From contig NC_064765.1 of assembly GCF_011397635.1 (NCBI RefSeq), forward strand, positions 29,974,632 through 30,038,631: a stretch of DNA of 64,000 nt. Reading direction: 5' to 3'. The notes beneath the pieces are model-generated. The model searched no databases and had not been told where the DNA came from. It worked only from the letters and a program-made list of their open reading frames with translations. Below, piece by piece: positions 1-40,556 of this stretch (the first letter of the stretch is position 1; the number at the start of each line of letters is the position of its first letter). The DNA comes from Epinephelus fuscoguttatus (Eukaryota; Chordata; Actinopteri; Perciformes; Serranidae). The translations under genes and the position numbers were made by a program.

Positions 1-458
1 ATTGTAGGATGAAAGTCATGTAGTTCTAGTGTCACCTGTTAAGTATTACATGCTAAAAAGTATTTTGCAGTGTGTTAACTAGAGATGTGTTTTTCAATTG
101 CCGGCTGGGTGGATAGTGTTTGCCACAAGGCATTCAGGTACTAAGGAGACATACACACAACTACCACTGTACCCCTGCCACACATACACCCTTATATTAC
201 AGCCTCTAGTGGGTTAGCAGCCAAGCTTCAGCAGGGTTTTTCTGAGCATCTACAGTAGTAGTGTTGTCAGGGTGTGTGTGTGTGTGTCTGTCTTTCTATG
301 AATGTGCTGTGTGGCCTAAATCAATTCTTGTCACTATTTAAGTACAGTGCTTTAGTTTCACTGCTGCTAAATGCAAGGCATGCCTGCTAGCTGTAGATAA
401 TGAAAGGTCTTGTCAAAAATATTGGTAATCAAATGATGAACTGCACTTTTCCATGTAG

Positions 459-13709
<13,251 letters not shown>

Positions 13710-14421
13710 CCTTGACAGGGAGAGGGGGGTCGGAGTCACCTTTGAGGCACAGTAGAGTCATAGTCAGCAGATGGAGAGATGATAAGGAAATAACAAAAGA
13801 AATGAAAAGAGGAAAGTTATGCTGGAGAATGATGGAGGCAGAGACTCCTCCCCCATCTAAACGAAACAAGGTCTGTAGCACTTCAGGAATGACTGATGGT
13901 GTCTAGAAGGGTACTCATATACAACATATGAGAGACAGTTAAAGACAATGATGATAAACAGCCTTCTTACCCTCTTATGTCATTGTCATTAAGTTTGTTT
14001 TGTCGTTCAGCTCATGTTAATATCGTCCTCACAACTTAATTGTAGAAGGCAGTGATATATAGAATGGATCATAGGCTTTTAACTTTTTTAATCCATCATA
14101 CTTTCACGCATGTAACATAAATTATATTGAATACTTGTGTTATTAAAGAGTATTGACTGGGGTTTATGAGATGTTATTAAGGAATGGGGCATGTCTTTCC
14201 TTTGTCACGTTACCTTCATTCTCTGATCAGTCAGTGTGTTGGTGTCCTAACTGTGCCATATCAGCGTTCTGTTTGACATTTGTCCTTCCTCTTTCACTTT
14301 CCCCGCTCATGGACAAGAGATGTATCATAAAGAAATATGGACCTTATTTTTTATTTATATATGCAGACAGTACTGTACTAGCTGTGCCTGTACGCCTCCT
14401 ATTCTGTAGTCCACTGTGCAG

Positions 14422-14427
14422 AATAAA
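14422..14427 (+). terminator. rab3gap2: polyadenylation signal of rab3gap2
   Basis: AATAAA lies about 710 bp after the rab3gap2 stop codon, with a T-rich stretch and TG-containing sequence just downstream. A weaker ATTAAA lies at 14142-14147. Use of the distal signal would put the mRNA end near 14440-14450, only some 40 bp from the predicted end of the convergent iars2 transcript. Confidence 0.65.
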
Positions 14428-14500
14428 GAGGTTTCTCAAAAGCTTGACATAATGCTTACTTGTTCAATCCCGCTGACACTTTAAGAGAGATAAAACTCCA

Positions 14501-14506
14501 TTTATT
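14501..14506 (-). terminator. iars2: polyadenylation signal of iars2
   Basis: TTTATT on the + strand reads AATAAA on the - strand, about 690 bp downstream of the iars2 stop codon. Other - strand AATAAA or TATAAA-like words occur nearer the stop (for example around 14568), so the exact end is not certain. The 3' UTR region 14480-15198 shows no other coding potential. Confidence 0.5.
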
Positions 14507-15198
14507 TATAATTTAGAGATTTCTTTCATACACTTTCAACTTTATGGGAAAGTTTACAATGAACAGTATTTATTATACAAAGGTAAGCACTCACAAGAAC
14601 TTACCCACACCCGGTACAAATTCTCTACTGTTGTCACACAGTGACACTCATCGCAAATAATTCCTTTTTCACGTATTTATACGTTTAAAAAAAACACACT
14701 ATCCCCCTGAATGGCATCCCTCCCAGACTGAAAATACAAGTCAGTATCATCAGTTTCCATCTTTACATACAATAAACAACTGTGCTCATGCTTTATCAAA
14801 TTGCTTCATGGACAAGATCACATGTACAACCAGCACATTCATGCCACAGCCAAGTGATCAAGGCTGACGCAAACATTTTGGTTTTAGAGTTCACACCCTG
14901 CTGTTATAGAAAAGTGTGTAAGTGCATTTACAGTGAAGCCTGAAGCACATTTAGTGACAGTATGCTTTGTTATCTGCTATTAAGCCGTTCTTTCCCAAAG
15001 CCATGCTGCAGGTTCTTGTAACTAGCAGCGGACAAAATGAAGGAAAACCAGAGTGAGGCAACAGCTGATGTAGAGTCAGTTTGAAATCTCTCAGCTAATG
15101 GCAACTGGGATTGTAAAACCTGGTCTCTATTCAGCCCTTAAGAGGAGCTGCACCCAAAGCAAGGGAACACAACGGTGTTTGTCAGGATGTGTGGCCCG

Positions 15199-32522
<17,324 letters not shown>

Positions 32523-32645
32523 GGAGAGGCGAAGTAGCTCTGCGGCCGAGCAAAACCACAAACACTGAAAACTGTCGGATTGTTTCTGTGTTGGTACAGT
32601 ATGCTGTTATCGTGTTGTTATATTCCGCCCTTCGTGCAATGCTGT

Positions 32646-32916
32646 TTCTTCCGGAAGAAATTACAGCGAGGACAACTACGGCAATACAGCTGGGTCAATG
32701 GAGATCAGATTAGGTCTCATTTATAACAGTATTGTGGTGCAAGCGGTCACTGGAGGACGCTGTTTAACCATATTTGAGGGGAAACGTTGCAGAAAAGTTT
32801 TGCTGTGATTTGATAATGTTCTTTTACGATAAATTGCACGTTAAAGGGTAAGAAAAACGTTTTAAAACACAACAAACTGTTTGAGTTGTTTTACTTTGAA
32901 GGTTTTACCGGAAGTG
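32646..32916 (-). promoter_or_regulatory. iars2: iars2 upstream region with ETS/GABP-type sites
   Basis: About 125 bp upstream of the iars2 ATG lies a perfect 14-bp palindrome TTCTTCCGGAAGAA (32646-32659). ACCGGAAGTG (32907-32916) lies 385 bp upstream. Both contain the CCGGAA core bound by ETS factors such as GABPA, which is widely used by nuclear genes for mitochondrial proteins. No TATA box is apparent. The promoter role is inferred from position. Confidence 0.5.
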
Positions 32917-33322
32917 CACGACAATACTGGACAATCTGGGCTTCCACTGCTCTCTAGTGGTCGAAGTGAGGAACTACAACTCCATAGGAAAAACTAATAA
33001 TATTGGTTCCTACTATTACAAAGCACTGATATTAATACTAATATAATAATGATAATGTTATTGATAACAATAATAATCATTGCAATTCTTGATATATTAT
33101 ACTATTTATTGTCATAATTATTTTGTGATTTGGAACTAATGTTGTGCTGTTTTGGTTAGGTGTTGTTTGAAATTTTGCACTCCAGTCTTGACAGTCTGCT
33201 GAGTACAGCAACCCTTTTCACTTTGAAAAGTCATAAGATGAATAGAGTACTATCACCTATCAAACTTCAGAGAGAGAGAGGGGGATAACAGGACTTCATA
33301 AATTATGGTCGCTCGTTTGCAC

Positions 33323-33836
33323 TTAAAGGTCCAGTGTGTAGGATTTAGGGGGATACACTGGCAGAAATGGAATTTAATATAATATAACAAGTTTGTTTTC
33401 TTTAGTGTATTATCACCTGACAATAACTATTACTGTGTTTTCATTACCTTAGAATGAGCCATATATAGCTATGTAAGGAGCAGGTCCTTATCTAGGAGGC
33501 TCGTTGTGTTGCACTGCCATGTTTCAACAGTCGCCCAACATGGACAAACCAAAAGCTGGCTCTAGATAATGTCATTCATGTTTTCACATCAGCCAACATG
33601 GTTAGAGGCCCCTCGGCAACAAGCAGCATGAAACTGCTTTATTCAGTGTTTTAAATCTCTAGTGATTTAAATCTCAGGGTCTGTTTGTTATGCGGAGGAA
33701 GAGGCCTCTGTGGATAATTCAGCTCCCAGTAAAAACCTCGTCAACAAAAAATAAAATAAAAACCTCCTGAGCATCTGGAGCTTAAGTTATCAAAGAAAAA
33801 AGGTGAGCACACATTATCAGGTACTGATAATGAGGT

Positions 33837-33876
<40 letters not shown>

Positions 33877-34220
33877 GTACTAGGAGAAAAGGAGAAAAGG
33901 TATAGTTCTTAAGCTTGGCTTTAAAGGATGACACGGGAGAGTGGGGCTATAATGACTGAATGCACCTTCAACAAATTTATTTTGGATCATGGGCACCGTT
34001 AGGAGACCAGTGTCTGATGATCTGAGGGTTCTGGGGGGTATGTAGGCTGATTTTGAGAGGAAGAGACCTCTCTGGATAATTTGGCTCCCAGTAAAAAACC
34101 TCTCGAACAATGAACACTGAAGGAATTCTAACTAGGAGAAGCTTCAGCTGCTTTGCAATCTGCAATCCTCACTGCTAGACGCCACTAAATCCCCTTAAAT
34201 CTTACACACTGTTCCTTTAA
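33323..34220. mobile_element. TTAA-ended inverted-repeat element, 0.9 kb
   Basis: The left end TTAAAGGTCCAGTGTGTAGG (from 33323) is mirrored at the right end by CTTACACACTGTTCCTTTAA (to 34220). The inverted repeats are about 31 bp with a few mismatches. Inside, a block around GGATAATTCAGCTCCCAGTA (about 33712) recurs as GGATAATTTGGCTCCCAGTA (about 34072). A (GA)n run lies at 33840-33875. The element lies between the iars2 promoter and the cd24-like gene. Confidence 0.7.
33890..34070 (-). pseudogene. LINE reverse-transcriptase C-terminal fragment (decayed)
   Basis: On the - strand the translation contains PPRTLRSSDTGLLTVP and FSHYSPTLPCH. These correspond to the conserved TRxLRSxxxGLLxVP and AFSxxAPxLWN blocks at the end of L2/Rex1-type LINE proteins, also seen in the LINE at 23923-24455. 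It is embedded in the TTAA element. Confidence 0.55.
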
Positions 34221-34309
34221 CTTATTATAATTATATTGTCGACAGCACCTGAATGCATCACGACACGGGCTGCAGCAGGTGGTTGAGTGGCTGATGATGT
34301 CACCGGGGG

Positions 34310-34315
34310 TATAAA
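34310..34315 (+). promoter_or_regulatory. cd24: TATA box of cd24-like gene
   Basis: TATAAA lies 88-93 bp upstream of the ATG at 34403, in the context GGGGGTATAAAGTGCACGG. A transcription start near 34340 and a 5' UTR of about 60 bases would follow. Confidence 0.65.
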
Positions 34316-34402
34316 GTGCACGGCTGCATCTCCTCTTTCATTCATCCATTCACTGAGCAGAGGACTTGAGACGAACAGCAGTCATTCACACGCCGCACCA
34401 AG

Positions 34403-35333
34403 ATGAATAAGATGTGTATAGCTTACGTCGGAGCTCTCCTGCTGACTCTCCATCTCATCTCATCACAGGTTAGTTTTGTCTCGGTTCACCTTTTTTTTTA
34501 ACGGCATATGAACCTTAGTTTTCATGGCTGAAACAGTTTAAGCACTCAGACTCAAAGCTGGGACTTTGTGTCCTCTTGGGCTTCCTGACACTGTCACAGG
34601 TGGTGTCTTCATTTGTAATTAAAGGATGTTTTAGCTGTAAATGAGTGGGCTGTAGCTACCCACGGTGTAGACAACAAGCTGTGCAGAAAAATATAAATAA
34701 AAATAAAATAAAATGCATATAAGGGTTTAAAGGAACAGAACGATTAACTTTTGTAAAGAATCTGAATTTGATCCTTGGGACCAACGCCCTAAGGCGTCGC
34801 TGTCCACTGAGAGCAGTCTTCAAATTTTTTACCTCCTTTTTCCTGAAATGGAAGATAAAGTTAGATTTTATTAAACCCCACGTACATTAAATCATTTAAA
34901 AAGGACGGGATTATTAAAAAATCACTGCCACTAAGTTTTGGGCAGGGACAAGTGTGGGTGTAACATACTCAAATGATACATGTTTTAGGCTTAATTGTTT
35001 AACCTGTGCATTTTGGGTATCTTTACGCACGTATGTGTCCAGAGGATTACTAAGAGTTTGACCATTCTGCCTTAATGTGGCACAGCTGCTGACGTACATG
35101 TAAAAGAACATGATGTAATGTGGTTCTGTGTGTTGCAGGTGGTCCATGCCCAGACCGGCACAAAGCCGGACACAGTTCCTTCCACGAACGACACTATGCC
35201 AAACCACACCATAATACAATCCACCGGCACCGGGAACTCGACGTCCAAAGACAACGGCGCCGGGAGGACCGACGCCTTCACGCTGCTGCTGCCGCTGGCT
35301 GTTGGCGCGTCTCTCCTCCTGGGTTGGTCCTAA
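34403..35333 (+). CDS. cd24: CD24-like GPI-anchored mucin (two exons, 86 aa)
   Basis: Exons are 34403-34468 and 35139-35333, joined in frame to give 86 aa; human CD24 is 80 aa. Residues 1 to about 26 form a signal peptide with the hydrophobic core AYVGALLLTLHLI. The mature part is short, Ser/Thr/Gly/Pro-rich and carries three N-glycosylation sequons (NDT, NHT, NST). A hydrophobic tail at the very C-terminus (FTLLLPLAVGASLLLGWS) after NGAGR fits GPI-anchor addition. CD24 proteins are heavily glycosylated surface mucins of immune and epithelial cells. Primary sequence is poorly conserved, so the call rests on architecture, exon structure and the neighbouring qrsl1-rtn4ip1 pair, which also lies near CD24 in human 6q21. 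Another small mucin is possible but less likely. Confidence 0.82.
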
Positions 35334-35831
35334 TTACCGGGACTGATGGGTCTTCACACACTGCCAAGATGGCTGGACTGTGCACGCAACGTTATTCCAA
35401 GAGCAGATCTTCAAAAGTCCCTTCCCCACAACACATTTTGGATTCACAATACTTTTTGTCACTTTTTTTTGGAATTTGTTTTCAAAGGAGCGCGCACTTC
35501 CGTAGCCAGAGTTGTGTCTTCATTTTACGCACCAACCGGGGACGCGCCCTGCTGCTCTGATGTGCTGCAGTTTAAACTGGGACTATGTAAATTTCCCCTG
35601 TCCGGGAAAACGCCGGCCTCTTGGTTTAGGCCGTCGTCTTCTATGGAGGGAGGGAGGATATTTTGGCAGGTGTAAGTCATACGACCTCTAAAAAGAATAA
35701 TAATGTGATACTTGATGAGGCTCAGAGGGCCAAAAAGTGATTGTAAAGAAGTTTAGAAAAGTTTTGTATTAACAAATCCTGGAAATGTGTGATTGTTAAT
35801 GTGATTTTTAGAGCTTAAATTTTGTAAGTCC

Positions 35832-35837
35832 AATAAA
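35832..35837 (+). terminator. cd24: polyadenylation signal of cd24-like gene
   Basis: AATAAA lies 499 bp after the stop codon, followed by a long T/G-rich tract from about 35870. It would end a 3' UTR of about 520 bp. Confidence 0.65.
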
Positions 35838-35937
35838 CCTTTAAATTCTAAGTGACCAGATGGACTCGTGAGTGTTTTGTGGGGGTTTTTTTTGTTTTTT
35901 TTTGTTTTGTTTTGGGGTTTTTTATAACTTAAGGTGT

Positions 35938-36730
35938 AGGGGAGACCGGGGGTGGTTGTAACATTTGTGTCTGCATCTGAGCTTTTGCATTCAAAATGTG
36001 ACAAACTTGTTACCAGTGTCTGCAATTAAATGTGCAGTTTAGTCTCAAACGCATGGAGTGAAACGTTACTTCACCCCATGGCTGGGTTACTTGTAACCGT
36101 CTGGGGTGAAATGTAATGTAAAGTTTATGATAAACTTGTTATAAGCTTAACTTTAACAATTGGGTTTGAGCTTGTCTGTACAAAATGGCTGTTTGTCTCA
36201 CATTAGAACTAAAACTCTTGTGGCCACAACTTGGCTTACCTTATCAGCATTTTCAACATGCATGAAATATTTACCAGATAATTGAGTTTGAATTAGTTCT
36301 TCTTTCGGTCGTTGCTAAAGTGGCTAAATAGGGCTACAGAACATCAAATCGTGGCAACATTGAAGTCATGCGACCATAGTGCCATTTTGTCTATAGCCTG
36401 ATGTTAGCTTTGTACATATGGCAATTGCATAAGGCTTCAAAAATCATGGAAGCGTTCATTTTGTGAAGATTATTCTGCTGAACAAAACAAGTTTCATATT
36501 TGCCAGTTTTTTTTCTCTAATAACTCATGGAAAATCCCATGGCTTTTTGATGAAACGAGGCTGATGCTAACTTTTGCTTAGGCCTACAGGAAAAACGTCA
36601 TTCCTAGAGCACTCTATTCCTCATGAGGAATAAGGATTAAACTGATCATGTGCAGAGTGGATCAGGTGATTCGCAGTTTGTTCCTGGTTGGAGAAATTGA
36701 AAGTGTTACAACCCACCCCCAGTCTCCCCT
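35938..36730. mobile_element. 793-bp terminal-inverted-repeat element after cd24
   Basis: The left end AGGGGAGACCGGGGGTGGTT is mirrored at the right end by AACCCACCCCCAGTCTCCCCT (arms about 27 bp, few mismatches). It is non-coding and non-autonomous. The family is not assigned and the target duplication is unclear. Confidence 0.7.
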
Positions 36731-38080
36731 TTAGCATGAGGCAAGCTTGTAATGAGTTTTATGGTCAAACCTGAAGATAACTGCACTTAGAGTAAAATGT
36801 TCTCAGCCATTAAACCTAAAACAGATTCTAAAAGCTACCCAAGGCTACTGCAGAGAGTTAGGTCTACTTAGAGTGTAGATATCAGTTGCACCTGGGATTA
36901 TCCAGATCTGCTTAAATCTGAGGCTCCTAATCTGATGAGTTTAATGTATAAACATCTCAGTGCTGACACACTGAGGAACAAAACTGTGGTTCACATTTAG
37001 GGAACAGAATTTGTTGGTCTAGGAAACGCATCTCAACCACACTTCCTTTGCATTTTAAACTGTCCAATGCTATCATGCAGCTATTTCAACACTTTGCATT
37101 TCTATTATTTGTCTATGCTTTTTTTAGTGCTAGTATCAAGTTTTATTTACCTTTAGCTACCCTAAACAGTCTTCATATTTCAATAAACAAACATGAATTG
37201 TTGCAGAGCAAGGTCCCATGGTCGTCTGGTATAGCTTCCAACTTGTAACAGCTAACTAGCTCTGTGCTCTGGCATATTATTTATAGAGAAATGCACGTAG
37301 TCTGATACACTTAAAGCCCTCCTCCACTCAGATAGCTTGCTTATTGTTGCTTCACTGTGCAGTTTGGCGCTCAAAGGGCTGTTTTCACATCCATCAAACG
37401 GTGTCACTTTGTTAAAGTGTTGGGGATATATGGGCTCAGATGGAAAGACATTTTTGAAATATTCTTTAACATATGTGATTTAAGGCAATGTCACGAGGGA
37501 TCAGTATGAGGTCAGAGGCTTCTGTATATTTACATTTGTTTTCCTCCAGTGCACTTACACTGAGAAAAGGGAAGTGTAAGACATCTTGTGTCTGGTGACA
37601 CATTTGAAATGAGCATATTTGCATGTTCATAGATTGTGAAAGGAGCTAAGATTTTAAACAAGGTAATTAAACATATCAGACAAAGGTTATTATTCAAAGC
37701 AGAGTATTTCTATGTCTTATATCAAAAGGAGTCATTCTCCCTTCAGCTGTTGGCACACAGACAAACTTATATTCTATGAGCTCACATCAAGCCTAAAGTG
37801 AAACCATGGGGTCATGTAAACCATTTACCATCATCTGGCCACAAATAAGTTACAAAAGTAAACATTGTTTTCTCAGCACACAAAGGGAGGATGTGAGTAC
37901 TAGTACTTTAATAATTGACTGAGGGCAATGAATAATTTAAAGGTGGTGAGCCAGGCCTCCTCCTTCACCTGGTGCAGGGGCTTTGCCATCAAAGGGCCTC
38001 TCTATCTGCTGGAATTCACTTGTAGTTACCCCCTCCCCTCCTTTTCCCCTCCCCCCTTGCATCCACCCTTGATCTGTGTG
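36731..38080. other. intergenic, nothing recognised
   Basis: AT-rich intergenic DNA. I see no ORF with protein character, no inverted-repeat ends and no tandem array. Confidence 0.4.
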
Positions 38081-38084
38081 GGAA

Positions 38085-38300
38085 TTGCATCGCCCCCCCC
38101 CCTCCCTCCCCAATCACATGACAATGGCTGTATTGTCCTTATCTGCTCCAAAGCTGGACTCGGATCAGGACCTCTGCTTCACGAGTCCTGTCCCTACCTC
38201 CCCCTCTCCTTCATCAGCTTCTTCCTCATAAACATGTTTTTTTTTTTGTGGCGAATGCTAAAGAGGCATTCGCCACATTCCTGCAGTGCTGCCGTGAAAC
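38085..38300. promoter_or_regulatory. possible intergenic regulatory block with paired SOX-like sites and a hairpin
   Basis: After a C-rich run the segment has CCAATCACATGAC, then facing SOX-type words ACAAT (38121-38125) and ATTGT (38132-38136), and a GATA-type CTTATC. At 38248-38276 a perfect 11-bp stem GTGGCGAATGC / GCATTCGCCAC with a 7-nt loop follows a T11 run. There is no coding signal. The regulatory role is speculation. Confidence 0.25.
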
Positions 38301-38806
38301 TTTAATGCCACTGGAGTGTGGTCAGGTGATCAAGAGAAGAGTTCTCCTTTAGTTGACCGCCAGAGTGTGACCACTTAAGGCCCTCCTGCAGCCACTCCAC
38401 GCCTCTCCTCCTGTCCACCTGAAACATAAGGAGAAACCTGAGTTCAGGCTTAGGTGTTTGTTTGCTGGTGAAGGCGGGAGCACATGCTAGGGAGCAAACA
38501 AAAAAAAAAAAAAAAGAGGAAGGACAGGAGGAGGGACAGGGGGATCAGGGAGAGGTGAAGGACACTCCAAAGCTTTCATCGCTAAGCTGAACAACCCCTC
38601 TCACATCTCTTGTTCTTTTCCAAGCAGGAATCTGCATTTCAAAACAGTCAAAACCATGAAGCCGCTGATAAGTGGTTTGACACTAGCTACTAAATGGCCA
38701 CACTCCTTTTTACTATTACAACCATCTTTTCTGAATGTTTCAAGCTTTAAGAGCAAGTTTTATCCCTCAACAGTGATTCAGCATTCATTCCACAGTGCCT
38801 CCATGG

Positions 38807-39374
38807 CAGGGGCGGAGCAGTGGGGTGGCCACTGGGGCTCCAGCCCTCAATGTTTTTTCAGAAGCCCACACTCTATGCTACTCCCTAAAGAAATCTAATG
38901 TAATTGAGTACATTTTCTCTTTCTAATGTCGTAATATTCAATTCAGAGTATCAAAGACCAAATTTACTTCAGATTCTTGATTTGTAGTTAGAGCAGCCCA
39001 GATTATTGTGGCATTGATTCAAATGTAGCAGATTTGTCAGCCAAATGTTCATTCTGCGAACTTGACTCCAGCATAGTATAACAAAAATAGGTTCCAAAAT
39101 TCCTACCCCGACTTAAGAATAGTAACAATAAACATTTTCTGCATCTTTTTAAGTGGTGGGAGTTGGAAAACAATTAGATCCAAAACTGGATGTAGGCACT
39201 AGAGGACTTTTTTTCATGTTTTTCTCAAATGATGTACAGATTTTTATGCTTTTTATTACCTCAAATGGTTTTAAAAATAGTGCATATAGCTGCCATTTCT
39301 CCAAGGGGCATGCCTCCAGCACCCCTAGGTTTGGGCTGAGCCCTGAATGTTAAAAACGTCTGGCTCCGCCCCTG
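38807..39374. mobile_element. non-autonomous hAT-type element with 8-bp target duplication
   Basis: The ends are CAGGGGCGGAGC and its complement GCTCCGCCCCTG; hAT elements characteristically begin with CAG. They are flanked by CTCCATGG (38799-38806) and CTCTATGG (39375-39382), an 8-bp duplication with one change. Its right part (about 39225-39374) has a relative at 42100-42290. Confidence 0.8.
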
Positions 39375-39695
39375 CTCTATGGAGTCTAAGGGCTCTGACA
39401 CACCAAGCTGACAGTTGGGTGTTGGTTAACGTTGGGCAGTCAGTAAGCATCTGTTTCCCTAGTGCCATTGGCACTAGTTGGCCTTTGGTGGCTTTTTTTC
39501 CGCCAATGCAGCTTGTTGAATCGGAGTCGGAGCATGTTAATGAAATCACTGTGATTGGCAGTTCATCTCAGTGCATGAAAAGAGAAATGGAAGTGAGGAA
39601 AGCAAGCAAACAACTACAGTCAAGGGGGCGTGACACTGAAACAAACTTGTTATATGAGGTAAGATTTTTTTTTTTTAGCTATTGAGCTCTTTAGC

Positions 39696-40227
39696 TAACC
39701 TGGAAATCCAGATGCCCCACCCCCAGCAAATTCTAATTTGCACTGCATAGGCATCTGGCCCCGACGAGCAGAGCCCAGTGAATTGTCTATCAGACTATCT
39801 GACAGAGGCGGTCTCTGGGCAGGCATAGCATGATGAGGACAACACTGCGCCGTAGGAGTTGAAAAGTAAACAGCCAAGGTGGCAGCTGCCAAAGCACCGC
39901 ATCCATTCAATTTAGCTTTGGAAGAAACGCTAAGCCAACTACACTTATCTTTTTCCTTGCGAGAGGAACAGAAGACTGCCCTAGAAGCCTTCGCTTCCAG
40001 GAAGGATGTTTTTGCCGTTTTGCCGACGGGATACAGCAAAAGCATAATATATCAGTTAGCCCCAGCTTCGTCACCTTGTTTTTTGCTCTGATTGGCCATC
40101 GTGCTATCCAGTTGCGTGCGGCAGCATTTGAAATGCCTCAGTTAGTGCCGCCCCTTGGGGAGGAAGGATGTATCGGTGAGGACCAGACTCAGAATCTCTC
40201 TAGATTTGAGTCTGGATTTCCAGGCTA
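39696..40227. mobile_element. 532-bp element with 17-bp inverted ends and perfect 9-bp target duplication
   Basis: The ends are TAACCTGGAAATCCAGA and the complement of TAGCCTGGAAATCCAGA (one mismatch). They are flanked by CTCTTTAGC on both sides (39687-39695 and 40228-40236). A 9-bp duplication is typical of Mutator-like (MULE) insertions. The element is nested in the one at 39389-40556 and carries a helicase-gene fragment. Confidence 0.85.
39879..40094 (+). pseudogene. RecQ-like helicase N-terminal fragment carried by a transposon
   Basis: The frame encodes LREEQKTALEAFASRKDVFA then VLPTGYSKSIIYQLAP, the start of a RecQ/DEAD-box helicase core: a Q-motif-like region followed by motif I. The expected motif I is PTGxGKS; here it reads PTGYSKS, so the invariant Gly is Ser. 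The frame stops soon after, and the usual initiator position is GTG rather than ATG. It is a non-functional fragment, not a cellular helicase gene. Confidence 0.65.
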
Positions 40228-40556
40228 CTCTTTAGCAAAAATGGTTCGCAATTGTTTGGGTTGTTGTTGTTGTTAGTGCGTGGTATATATCTCTCTTCAT
40301 TCAACTTTGGGTCAGGTTGTTATTGTGCTAACTGTCTGACAAGCACCTTTCATGCATCCTGTTGGTCTTCCCATTTTGAGCGACAAATGCAGACACCACC
40401 TTCTGGTAGGGAGAGTTATTTCCTCTCACGCAGGCACAGAGCGTTCGTGCTAGCTGACAGTTGGCTGAAGTCTTAGTGGTGCGTTCAAGTGCAACTTTCC
40501 AGCCAAGACATGTTGGCCTAAGTTTCTGATGTCAGGTTGGTGTGTTTGGGCCTTAA

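Larger units (their letters stand above)
39389..40556. mobile_element. outer inverted-repeat element hosting another transposon
   Basis: The left end TAAGGGCTCTGACACACCAA is mirrored at the right end by TTGGTGTGTTTGGGCCTTA; arms are about 25 bp and imperfect. The interior contains the complete 532-bp element at 39696-40227. Family not assigned. Confidence 0.6.

Noticed and set aside
32523-32561. Thirteen extra N-terminal codons for iars2 (WFCSAAELLRLS...)
   Set aside because: The upstream frame opens with TTG, not ATG; the first ATG (32520-32522) already gives a good targeting leader.
38085-38500. Promoter and first exon of an unannotated gene
   Set aside because: C-rich run and CCAAT box are suggestive, but no open exon with splice sites follows.
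38656-38898. 80-codon ORF in the intergenic region
   Set aside because: It runs into the hAT-type element and has no recognisable protein character.
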